NCBI GenBank assembly: GCA_021018815.1
Contig: JAITYX010000022.1
Span: 1,984,001 to 2,048,000 of the forward strand
Length of the DNA stretch: 64,000 nt
Direction of reading: 5' to 3'
DNA from: Talinum fruticosum
Taxonomy: Eukaryota; Streptophyta; Magnoliopsida; Caryophyllales; Talinaceae
The first letter of the stretch is position 1. Every line of letters starts with the position of its first letter. Positions 1 to 10,842 of this stretch are shown in pieces. Both the position numbers and the translations under genes were made by a program. The notes below the pieces were generated by a model. The model ran no database searches and was not told where the DNA came from. It saw only the letters and a list, made by a program, of their open reading frames with translations.

Positions 1-1073
1 TGGGTACGGTGGAGACCAAGTACATCACACTCCAAACATAACAAGACCAGCACCTGTCCACACTACTTTAGGAAAAATTTATACTGTTTATATTCTTATA
101 TTTTTCTTATATTAAAAATATACATATTATGATACATTAGTGCACGAAACAATGCACATTCCATTTCATTACAGTATTGACGGGTTTGGTAACAACTACA
201 TGGCATAAACTGGAGAACTGAGATGCCATGTTTGAAACTGAAGAATGCTCAATTTTGATAGTGCCATAAATACATCTTGACATGTACTCAAAGTGTGAAA
301 AAGCGAGAGCATGCCCCTCATCAAGTTACTAGGAAAGTAGCAAAAACAAGAAGAGGTATGATCCACAGGAAAAGCCTTAGATTACTCATTTTGTCCATCA
401 AGCAATGTAATTTAAATTATCACATGGGGTTACTGATTTGATTGAAAAACAAGCAGTCAAAGCAAAGGAAATTCAAAATATAATTTTCTATTTAGACACA
501 GTGGCTTCCTCAAAAATCTATTATCATCAAACTCAAGTGGTGGGAGAAGGAATTCTTTTCTGGGGATAAACAAAGGGTAACGATCTCCTCAATTCAAATA
601 GTAGAATTCATTATTAATTAATAAGAACGAAACAATCCAAATTTTAAACTGGTAACTAGCCTAGCAAATTTGATGAGAATATGTTGGAGTTTTCAAGTCC
701 TATTGCTTTTGTCTCTGTGTAAATCGAATATATGATCGAATGAGTGAGTAATTTAGTGTGCCCGCCGAAATGCCGAGGTTCAACCAAGCAACTCTATTAC
801 CACAAAGAGTGTTCACAAATCCTTGCAACCAAGTCATGGAATCTATACAACCATCCCTCCTTTCCAAGCAAACTATACTCAATTGCCTTCAAAAACTACC
901 TCACTCGAACTTGGTTATTGGAATCATCCATATTTTCTGAAAATTTTCACATGTTTGTCCACTGCTCATACCCATGACGGAGTATGACACAAGTAATTCA
1001 CACAAGATGAAGATTCCAAGTAACATACTAGGGGAAAAAAAGGGATATGATGATATAGGAGGAAAGAACTGAC
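1..1073. other. Intron or sequence downstream of the TBL exons; no further exon found
   Basis: This stretch follows the donor splice site of TBL exon 2, read on the minus strand. I searched the minus strand for the later family exons (the central region and the C-terminal DxxH block) and did not find them. The gene either continues beyond the left edge through a long intron or was cut off here. A 60-codon minus-strand open frame at 700-882 has no recognisable match. Confidence 0.5.
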
Positions 1074-1917
1074 CTGAGATAAAAGGCAGAGAAGAGACTC
1101 CAAGTGGTTGCGGGCAACAGAGTCCCCAATGAAAGCCAATTTCTTCCCACTAACAATTTTCAAGAATTTGTGAGGATCAAATTTATGTAGCTCACAACCC
1201 TGAGGTTTCCACCCCCAATTCAGGAAGTCTCTGTCTCTTCTTCCATGTTTGAAGCAGTTTTTTGAGTCTGGAAGTGTCCCACAACTAGATGTTGTATACA
1301 ATGATCCATTGAGGTTAGGTACCCATTGACCCTTGAACAAATCACAATTCTCATATTCTACTCACCACCAAAAAAATAGAGAAGAAAAGAGGGATGAGGT
1401 TAACATGATCAAGAAAGAAAGAAATTCAAATATAACGAATGATCAAATAGGAAATTTATGAGAAACCCAAGTAAAAATTCACGTAAAAACCATATGGGCA
1501 TGAATATATAGTTGAATAAAGCCACAAAGATACAATCTTTCTGAACAATTATGAAAACTAACGACATGGGTAATCCAAAATTGCACCAAAGAACGTGAAA
1601 ACAACAGAAGAAATAAGTATACAAAACATAAGTGTATGATTAAACGACATAAATGTAGGGAAATTGAAAGTTACCAATTGGGGTTTTGATCGAGGAGGAA
1701 GAAGAGAGAGAAGAAGGAGGGTGTTGTTTAGAGAAATGGCGAAGAGGGTTAGGAGAGTAAAGGAGGAAAAGGCTAAAAATGGATATTAAACCAAGCGACC
1801 ATAAGAAAATGGGGGAAGCCCACGTCCAACCTTCTTGAGATAATAGTGTCGTTTGAGGGAAGAATTACCATTGTGAATTTTCTCTGATGATGATGTTGGG
1901 ATTACATTTGCCTTCAT
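1074..1917 (-). CDS. TBL/PMR5-type PC-esterase, 5' part only
   Basis: Trichome-birefringence-like proteins are Golgi membrane enzymes that O-acetylate wall polysaccharides. Two exons are visible on the minus strand. Exon 1 is 1675-1917 with an ATG at 1917. It encodes a basic N-terminus, a hydrophobic anchor (reads ISIFSLFLLYSPNPL) and a serine-rich linker. Exon 2 is 1074-1357 and encodes the TBL domain start (CDLFKGQWVPN), a cysteine-rich segment, and the PC-esterase GDS box in KLAFIGDSVARNHLESLL. The intron is GT-AG and its phase matches (codon G|AA). The anchor lies one frame away from the ATG: a single base is missing somewhere near 1768-1800, and adding one makes both exon phases fit. The catalytic C-terminal DxxH exons are not in the window. 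The family is secure from exon 2; the member within the TBL family is not. Confidence 0.75.
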
Positions 1918-1958
1918 CACTTTAGAGAGAGAAAGAGGGAGATGGAGAAAGAAGGCTG

Positions 1959-1981
1959 GAGAGAGAGAGAGAGAGAGAGAG
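1959..1981. repeat. (GA)n microsatellite in the TBL 5' leader
   Basis: A pure GA run lies just upstream of the TBL start codon. On the gene's strand it is a CT run, which is common in plant 5' leaders. Confidence 0.85.
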
Positions 1982-2645
1982 ATTTTGGTATGAATTCTCT
2001 GGGGTGGCTTTCCCCTGTTTGAGGCTTCTGAGAGGAAGAAAGTGCAAAAGTAGGCAAGCTCCTATGTATTTCAGCAATTATGCTTCATTCACTTAATTTG
2101 AACCTCATTATTTTAAGGAAATATATACTATGATCCTTTTTTTTTAAATCACTGGATCCTTTTTAATATAGCATCTTTTACGATTGATATTACCCTTTTA
2201 AATAAATGAATATATAACTTATGCTCAAAATCACGCTGGATATTTTATTATTATAAATAATTTTCAAATTTCCATAACTCTATATTTTTAATGTTGTTAG
2301 AAAATCACACGGTATATGCTATAGCGATTTGTAAATAACATTTATACATACAATATATACTATAAACAATTTCCCATCAAACAAAAAAATTTTTTTTTCA
2401 AAAATCTCACAAAGCTGAAGAACAAATTTGCGAAAAAGAAAATTCTTAATAAATTTATAACTCATAAGTAGTATATGAATTTTTTTTAAAAGGAGAGTTC
2501 ATATTTTTTTAATTGAAAAGTGATCATAAAATTGTTACCATATCATTTGACATTTGGGATATTTTTTTTATTATGTAATTATTTTTTAAACTGCAATTAT
2601 TATCAAATAATGCTAGACATTATTTTTAAAACTTCAACTATTATC
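1982..2645. other. AT-rich intergenic spacer with a short tandem repeat
   Basis: No gene is seen. The right end (about 2592-2656) carries two imperfect copies of a roughly 42-bp AT-rich unit containing ATTATCAAATAATG. A further related copy lies beyond the LINE at 5459-5507, so the LINE landed inside this small array. Confidence 0.5.
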
Positions 2646-2656
2646 AAATAATGTTA

Positions 2657-5455
2657 CACTACCAATACTCACCACCCCAATGGAAGAATTGTGGTATTTT
2701 GGAACCCGAGGGATTATGCAGTAAATATAATTTGTAGCTCAGCTCAACAAGTTCACTGTGAAGTGACTTATAAGACCGGAATGATTTTTATTGTTACATT
2801 TGTGTATGGTTTCAATAAGGACTATCAACGGAGACCACTATGGGATAACCTAATGACTCTTAGCAATGGTATGACAAAGCCTTGGTGTGTAATTGGAGAT
2901 TTTAACAATGTGTTATACCCTACTAACATATTAGGGGGAGTGTCATAACAATTGGAGAAATAGCAGATTTCAAACATTGTCTACAATACTGTGCATTAAC
3001 CGAAATGAATTCTGCAGAGCAGACTTTCTCATGGTCTAATAGACACAAAGACACCTGGTCGGATCTTTACCAAAATTGACGGATGCTTCATAAATTAACA
3101 AGTGGTTGCTTCACTATGATACAATGGCGGAATACCTACCGGAAAGGATCTCGGATCACACTCCCATCTTGGTAAAATTCCATGACACAAGTATGACACC
3201 GGAACTTTCAAGTTTTGCAACATGTGGATTGCACATCCGGATTTTAAAATTATAGTTGAGAAAGCTATGGCGACGAAGTCAAAGGCTGTAAAATGTTCAA
3301 ACTTCTCCAAAAGTTGAAAGCAATGAAGGGTCCCTTGAAGCAACTCAATAAGAAGGCGTTTTCCAACATACGCCATAATAGGGAGATACTAAGTGCTCGT
3401 TTGTCGCCAGTGCAAGCTAGCCTTTTGACCGATCCAGAGAACATCATGCTACAGACAGACCGAGACCACAATTCGAAAGGAGTATATCCAGACTCTTGAA
3501 GCTTCATGCACACTAATGAAACAACAGAGCAAGGCCGACTGCATTAACTCGGAGAGATCAATGTTCCAACCTTTTTTCTCAACTATGAAACAAAGAAGGC
3601 AGAAAAACTTTATCAATACACTACAATCAAACGGGTGAAACATTGAAGGCGGGATGGAGGTTAACACTCACATGGTTCAATACTTTCAAAGCATGCTAGG
3701 TACGAATAATACATCCCACTCTTCCGTACATAAGGAGATATTTCAATTTGGTCCTATTCTTTCTATAGAACAACAGTTAGCCCTTTGTACACTCTTTATT
3801 GAGAAGGATGTAAAATAAGCTATGTTCAGCATTCCAGCACTGCAAGTCCCCAGGTCCAGAACGGGTTTAACGAGTGGTTTTTATAAACATAGCTGGAAGG
3901 AAGTTGGTGGTATAGTTACGGACGCCTGTCTTAGACTTTTTCAAAACAGGGAAGCTACTGAAACAAGTATGTCACACCAATTTGGTCTTGCTTCCGAAAG
4001 TACCATGCCCTCAAGTGGCAGGAGATTACAGGCCTATAGCATGTTGTACTACATTGTATAAATGCATCTCAAAACTCATATGCACGACACTCGAGAGAAG
4101 TGCTTGGAGGATTAGTGGAAGATAATCAATGTGCTTTCATTCCTGGAAGAGAATTGGTCCAAATGTAATGTTATGCCAGGAACTCACTAGGGGATATACA
4201 AGGAAGAATGGCCCTGCTAGATGTATCATGAAGATTGACTTATGAAAGGCATATGACTCGAGTGCAACATGGTTTTATGGAAGAGATCCTACAAGGCTTC
4301 AGTGTTCTCACATAAATTTAGAAGTTGGATCATGACTCGCTTAAGAACTACATATTTCTCAATTATTCTCAATGGTGAATCTCATGGATATTTTAGAGGG
4401 ACAAGGGGACTACAACAAGGTGATCCAATGTCACCTCTACTATTTGTGCTAGTTATGGAAGTCTTCAATAGATACACCAAGTTCTAAATCCGTAACTCTA
4501 CCTTCGGTTATCACACAAGATATAAAGAGCCGAGATTATGTCAACTGTCCTTTGCGGATGATCTTCTTCTTTCTCGCAAAGCCAATACATCTTCTCGTCA
4601 CTTGCCTTCTGCAGGCTTTTGAGAATTTTGCTATGACTTCGGGGATGCAAGTTAATCACCAAAAATCAAGCATGGTTGTGGCTGGTGTTTCGGACATGGA
4701 CAAACCTGCACTACTACAAATAATTGGATTTATGGAGGGTAAACTCCCTTTACATACTTGGGTGTCCCCATAACCGCAAGCGATTGTCTTCATCCGATCG
4801 TCAACTGCTGGTGGAAAAAATCGTGGCTAAAATCGGGACTTGGCAAAGCAAAAACCTTTCATATGCTTGGGAGAATGACACTTATCAACAATGTCTTATT
4901 GGGAGTATTTGGCTTCGGGCAACAAACTTCATCCTTCCAAAAGCAAGTACTTAACCAGGTAAATGCCATATGTAGGAACTTCCTATGGAATGGTAATGAA
5001 CTTTACACAAGAAGACCTTTAATATCATGGCAACAGGTATGCTTACCTAAAAGAATGGGTGGATTGGGGCTCAAAAACTTGGAGTGCCTGGAACAAAGCG
5101 CTTGCTCGCAAAATATGTTTGGGCTATTGCCAACAAAAAGGACTCATTGTCGGTAAAGTGGATTCATTCCTATTATCGTGGCGACATGTGCAACAATGTT
5201 CTATGAAGTCCGGAGAAGTCACAATGACTTGATCTTCAACAACAAACCCCTAATACTTTTAGGTCCTTTATTACTATTAAGGAGAATATGATTACTAGAT
5301 GTGATTTCCTAAGCAAATAGGGAAAAAGTTTTATCGATGTAATCAGTGGATAAGGCCACATTTAGATATGTGAATCATAAACTTATGTACCTGTAATGAT
5401 CTTATTTCACTAAGGGTTGAAAGTGGTAATGAAATTTTAATTTTCTACCCAAAAA
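2657..5455 (+). mobile_element. 5'-truncated L1-type LINE with short target duplication
   Basis: A non-LTR retrotransposon copy. The 11-bp AAATAATGTTA occurs directly before it (2646-2656) and directly after a short A-tail (5456-5466), as expected of target-primed insertion. The body starts within the endonuclease domain of ORF2, so ORF1 and the 5' end are missing. Order along the element: endonuclease remnant, reverse transcriptase, thumb/connection region, and the C-terminal zf-RVT-like segment. Frameshifts and stops are frequent, so the copy is dead. The duplication lies inside a local repeat, so its exact limits could shift by a few bases. Confidence 0.8.
2668..5275 (+). pseudogene. LINE ORF2 (endonuclease / reverse transcriptase), broken
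   Basis: The endonuclease part (2691-2948) reads WCVIGDFNNVLYP, the conserved GDFN box. Next comes FSWSNRHKDTWS at about 3025-3060. The reverse transcriptase reads [17 protein letters not shown] near 4398-4450, then the catalytic FADD box at 4551-4562 in another frame (LCQLSFADDLLLSRKA). The LGVPI block is near 4758, followed by QVCLPKRMGGLGLKNLE near 5035-5090. A zf-RVT-like tail (RRSHNDLIFNN) sits near 5210-5245. These blocks are collinear and typical of plant L1 ORF2 but fall in at least three frames with several stops, so no functional protein is made. Confidence 0.85.
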
Positions 5456-5506
5456 AAATAATGTTAGAAATCATTTTTCAAACTCCAACTATTATCAAAT
5501 AATGTT

Positions 5507-6527
5507 AGGACATGTTCATTACGCAAGTAGCTTACCCAGAAAAAAAGTTATGTAATGAACATATTTAAGTAGTGTTTTTAAAACTTTAAGATAATTAGTT
5601 AAAGTAGAGTTTTATATTTTTTAGTCGATAATATCCTTTATTAATTATATATTTGAAAAATTATTCATATTTTTTATATCAATGTAACAATAATTATTAT
5701 AATAGCTTGATGAACTGATTTTGTAAAACTCTGTATGTAAATCAAAAAATATTTAACAACTATTTACTACTTTAAAAACTATTTGTTATATAAAAAGCTA
5801 TCCACTTTTTAAATATCTGATTTTATTTAGTGAAGTCCAATGATCACAAAGCCATGACTTGCAAGTAACACTTACAGAAAGAGACACAAAAGTTTCCATC
5901 AAACGAAACATATTTTTTAGGTGAAAATTTATAGTGGGAGAGCTCTGCTTCTTATAGATTAATAATACATTGACTCTATTAAAATGTAGGATTAAGACTA
6001 GAAAATAAATCCTCATAAAAGAGAAGAATAAATTTATAATAATAAAATGTTCTAAAAAGTATATGAAAATACACTAATTGAGTAACTATAAGTAGTACAC
6101 AAAGTGAAAAAAAAGAGAGAATTTATGAAGTTGTTAAAATGTCAAATTTATAAAATCAATTTTAAAATTTTCATTTTTTAATAATGCTAAGGATATAAAT
6201 AATTTAGTGGATAGATGTTTAACTGTGTTCAATAACTTTAGTGGTTGAGTTAACTGAATATAGTAAATTGACATAAAAAGATATAAATAATTTGTCAAAT
6301 ATAAATTAATTAAGTGGTGTTTTTCGTTAAAAATATGAAATACTACTTTTAAATGTGAAAAACTAATATTTTTAGCTTTTTAGAAACACAACCTGAAACG
6401 TTATAAGTTATTGCAAACACTAGTTGAAATACTATTTTATCGAACACTAATATTTTGTTTTATTAGCGTTTCATCTTGGTCAAAACACTAAAGACTACTC
6501 TAACACTATTGACGAACACGGCCTAAA
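5507..6527. mobile_element. Possible hAT-like miniature element
   Basis: The left end AGGACATGTTCATTACGC and the reverse complement of the right end (AGGCCGTGTTCGTCAATAG) are imperfect matches and resemble ends of plant hAT-type MITEs. The motif CATGTTCATTACG recurs just outside at 6544. The interior is AT-rich and non-coding. I could not define a clean 8-bp target duplication, so this is a weak call. Confidence 0.25.
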
Positions 6528-6862
6528 TATAAATTATAATGAGCATGTTCATTACGTCAATATAAAGATTTTATAGGATTTAATTACAAGATTTGGTTTT
6601 AGAATATGCAAATTAAAAATTGTTAAAGCCATAAACTAATATAATTGTGTTAGCAAATTTGATCTGTAATAACCTAATCCAATCCCCCAACGAATTCCAA
6701 GTTGTCAATCAAAACCATTTTTTATTTCCCTGTATGAGCAAACCACTTGGTTGAATTTTCAACATGCATAAAAGCAAAAGAGTTTGACATTTCATTGCTA
6801 AATGATAAATAACCAAATGAGGTATTGGAAGCTATATTAATATTAATATATTAATATTAATA

Positions 6863-6946
<84 letters not shown>
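6863..6946. repeat. (TTA)n microsatellite
   Basis: An uninterrupted run of about 28 TTA units, preceded by an imperfect AATATTAATAT run from about 6838. Confidence 0.95.
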
Positions 6947-6948
<2 letters not shown>

Positions 6949-7504
6949 CTTTTTCAAAACATTAATAACTTTTATTGACATAAATTTTGTGTACTTTTAG
7001 AAAAAAATTGTATGTAAAGTTAAATAATGAATTAAGAATTTTATAAATGTATATTCAAAAGTTAAATTTATAATAATTTTTTTCTTATTTTAATTTCACT
7101 AATGCTTATAAAAAAAAACTTTCAAGCATGCATATTTAAAAATTAGTTATTAATAGTTAATTGTATTAAAGGCTTCTTCTTACAAAATAATTTAATATTT
7201 TCAAAATTTTATAAGTAATTTTTCTATAGAAAATTTGATTTTCTTACAATAAATGAGATTATTTTTTAATTTTTATTGATGAATTTTAATGTTTAGTATA
7301 AAAACTCATTCTTAATCTATTTTCCTTCATTTTTAAAGGTGAAGTCTCTTTAAAAAAATTCAATTATGTACTTCCTAAAATATTTATGACAAGTAAATAT
7401 TATTACTTTAAATGTATATTTCTTTCATAACACATATAAATTCCTAAAGTAATATAAGCTGATTATTGAATCAAAATTTCACAAATTATTTAAATTAAAA
7501 TCTT

Positions 7505-7635
7505 AAAAGAGCCTCGCATAGCACAGAGTTAAAGAATTAGTATTTTAATACAAAATACCCTGATTGGATTGTTGTTTTTTGACCTAATGTGATAGTGATC
7601 CTATAAAATGACTTAACATAATATTGAGTACTTAT

Positions 7636-7668
<33 letters not shown>

Positions 7669-7712
7669 TTTGAACGTGGTTTTTGCTCGTGCATTGCACG
7701 CTACGCTTATTA
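7505..7712. mobile_element. Degenerate Helitron-type 3' hairpins
   Basis: Two small hairpins resemble the 3'-terminal hairpin of the Helitron that ends at 9600. The first, near 7512-7530, has a CGCATAGC core and is followed about 12 bases later by TTAGT. The second, at 7688-7700, is the palindrome CGTGCATTGCACG. Neither is followed by a perfect CTAG-T end, so these are decayed copies at best. A (TA)n(CA)n microsatellite lies between them at 7636-7668. Confidence 0.25.
7636..7668. repeat. (TA)n(CA)n microsatellite
   Basis: An alternating TA run passes into a short CA run. Confidence 0.85.
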
Positions 7713-8318
7713 AATTTTAATTGTTTAATTTTTAATTTTGTTGTCGTTTTTGTTGCTAAATATTTTCAATAAATTGGATCATATAAGTATAATGTGTTTT
7801 TAAATATAATGAGTATATATTACTACTTAATATTTACTAAAATTTAAATTTATTTTAAATATTATTATCGTTAAAGTGATGATTTAAAGTAGAGACTTGA
7901 ACGAAGAATTGAATACAATAAATATGTAATGCTAATGTGTTAAATCAATTAATTGGTAAGTTATTCTCACTATTGATGATTATCAATTAATGATAATTAA
8001 CAAAACTTCCTTTATTGCAAATTAGATATTTATTTTCTAAAACTGAAAACTAATAATAATAAGTTACATTAAAAATTAAAAAAATCAATGGTTCTTCTTT
8101 TAGTAGTAACTTGCACTATTCCCATATCAAGAGATACTATGATAGTTATGATTTTAATTAAATGTTTAAATTATTTATTCTTAAAAAATATTATTTATAG
8201 AATTATGGTAATTAATTTTCATAAACGTAACTTCAAAAAAAAAACTTTGATTATTTTTGGATTATTTTGTTTAAAAATAATTTAATTTTGCAATTGATAT
8301 TATCAGAAAAAAATTGCA

Positions 8319-8484
8319 ATTAATGGTATCGCTAGTAAGCATCCTACGTGTCGCTCTGCATCGTTCGGACCCAACTTTTAATATTATATATATGATATGA
8401 TATGATTATATATATAATATTAAAAGTTGAGTCTAAGCGATGTAAGAGCGACACGTAGGATGCTTATTTGGTGATATCATTAAT
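8319..8484. repeat. 166-bp palindrome: two head-to-head Helitron-like 5' ends
   Basis: The left arm (from 8319) and the reverse complement of the right arm (ending 8484) match over about 70 bases with few mismatches. Shared blocks include GCATCCTACGTGTCGCTCT and CAACTTTTAATATTATATA, around a short TA-rich centre near 8400. A single, diverged copy of the same arm lies at 9605-9660, directly after a Helitron-like 3' end. This suggests that the arm is a Helitron 5' end and that the palindrome formed by two such ends meeting. A foldback MITE is the alternative. Confidence 0.7.
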
Positions 8485-9600
8485 GATAAATTAGATTATC
8501 TTTAAACAACTTTATTAATTTAACAAAAATAACATTAATATTATAATTTTTCAATAATGATATAATAATTTAGTAATGAAGTTTTACGATAAAAATTACA
8601 TTAATTCTATACTTCAATATTATACTAATTTAATAATTAAAGCAAAGCAGAGTATACAATCTAATTTTTTAAAAATTGTTTTAATATGTAATTTATGTAA
8701 CCGACTACATAATAAAAAAATATTATAGATTTTTAATTATGATAAACTAATTTAGACATGAAATTTGATGATAAAAAATACATTAATATCATACTTCAAT
8801 ATTTGCAAAATTAAATTATTTAAAATAATTTAACTAACTTAGTAATGAAATTTGATGATAAAAATTATAATAATATTTAATACTATACTAATTTAAAACA
8901 ATTAAAGTAGAGTATAACATGTAAATTTTTAAATTCATTTCAATATTTAAGTTATGTAACCGACTTTAAAGAATAACTTTAAAAATAATATAATTTAATA
9001 ATAAAATTAGAGTGTATATGTAATTTTTTCAAATTCATTTTGGTTTGAAATTTATCGAACCACCTACATAATCCAAAAATATTAAACTATTTCAATTGTG
9101 ATATAGTAATTTAGTGATGAAATTTGATAATAATAAATTACATTACATTAATGCTTATACTTCAATATTATATACAGACATGATTAATATAAATATTATT
9201 AGCATGAATAATATAAATTATTACTTTCAAAATAGTATTAATATTTCCTCCCTTGAACTCTTGAATTTCTGTACCTTCAATGGGTGTGTATGTTACATGT
9301 TTTTAATTCAATTTATTGTGTAATTTATTAATGATAATACTTATTTATAATGTCATTAATGCACCGTAATCGATTTACTCCTACTAGCAATGGTTATCCC
9401 TATTCCCATACAATAAAGCAAGTTATAAAAAATTAAAAGAAAAATTTTTATATTAACTATTCAGAGATAAGTATATCCACTTATGTTCTTTTAACATATT
9501 ATTAGTTTTTATTGGTATAAATTAATTAAAAATAATAAAATAAATAATTATAAAAATAAAATTAATTAATACCCTTGCATAGCAAGGGGGTACAACCTAG
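8400..9600 (+). mobile_element. Non-autonomous Helitron
   Basis: The right end is a textbook Helitron 3' terminus. It has a 7-bp stem with a 3-base loop (CCCTTGC at 9572-9578 and GCAAGGG at 9582-9588), then 12 bases later CTAG at 9597-9600, followed by T. The left end is the right arm of the 8319-8484 palindrome; the exact 5' TC could not be fixed. The interior is AT-rich, contains internal repeats (blocks like TAGTAATGAAATTTGATGATAAAAA recur in pieces near 8570, 8755, 8845 and 9110), and encodes no Rep/helicase. Helitrons leave no target duplication. Confidence 0.55.
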
Positions 9601-9700
9601 TGTATATTAAAAGTTGGGTAGGAGCTCTATGTGAGTGACACATAGGATACTTATGTGATGATGTGTTATAAATATTGTATTTATGTAAGCAATGTATTTA
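9601..9700 (+). mobile_element. Adjacent Helitron-like 5' end fragment
   Basis: Immediately after the CTAG end at 9600, the sequence ATTAAAAGTTGGGTAGGAGC and then GTGACACATAGGATACTTA repeats the arm of the 8319-8484 palindrome in the same orientation. This looks like a second, tandem or nested member whose 3' end I cannot place. Confidence 0.4.
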
Positions 9701-10640
9701 ATTATGTTCTAATTAATTGATTTATATGAAATTATATACCATGAATTAATTGATTGTATTGATCCAAAAACAAATTTGTTCATATTCAAACATTATCATT
9801 CTATATATGCATTAGTATACCTTTTCATAATGTATAAAAGTTAGATATAACCAATGCATAAATGTTTGTTTAAAAGAAAAAATATATAATTAAAATAAAA
9901 AATAACTAAATTCATAGCAAGGATATGACACTAATAAATCCAGGAAATACATGTGATGGTGGTTTGAGGTTTGACTGATCAATCAGTATTCCTTTTGTTT
10001 TTGGATAATTCAATGTAACTAAATGAATTTTGCCATGTGATAAGCATCATTACATCTCCCGCCATTTGAAGTGAAACCAGAAGGCACTCAAGACTTGGGA
10101 GCATTAGTGTCCATTTTCTCAGTTACGATTAATAAATAGCCTTTATGACCAAAATTCAGGTTGAATAAATCAATTCGTACAAATTTTGTCCCCGGATCAA
10201 ACATATTAGACAAATCTGACTCTAAATTTAAATTTAAATTGAATTCAAACGCCATAATTAGAAAAAATATTATTTCAAAGCTGATACCGTTTGATACCCA
10301 CAAACTTGAAACCTATGGCAACTTAAGAAGCTAGTTTGGCTAATAAATTCCTTGTTAAAAATGGCACCTTATCAAACTATTTAGGCTAATAAATTTGTTA
10401 TTAAAGGCCGACACGCTAACATTGTTAAGCCAACAAGTTGTTTCCCTATATTTGAGATTCTGGATGTAGCTAGGAAGTGACCACATGTTATTGCTGTAAA
10501 CAATGACTATTTTTGTTGAATAACCAAATATGTACATCAAAAAACAAAAAACCAAAACCGTTGCCAAAAAACTACCAGCAGAGCAGTAAATGATAAAATG
10601 CTCAAAACAAAGTTATTCAAAACTTGCAATTCTGATATTC
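9701..10640. other. Intergenic spacer
   Basis: AT-rich sequence with no supported gene. Two minus-strand open frames near 10088-10567 show no domain or codon pattern. The right end merges into the 3' untranslated region of eIF3a, whose stop codon is at 10843. Confidence 0.5.
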
Positions 10641-10842
10641 ATTGCAACATCACAGAAACAAATCCCTCTCTTCGACATTATATTCTACTGCTCAAATACA
10701 GAAGCAGCGTAAATACGATAAGCACCTATCCCAAAATTGAAAATTAGCCAAAAAAGAAATTCGTACAATTTAACAACAAAATACTCTTTAAGTCACGGAG
10801 CAATGGGAGAAAAAAGAAGCTAGATGCGGTAGTCAAAAGAGC

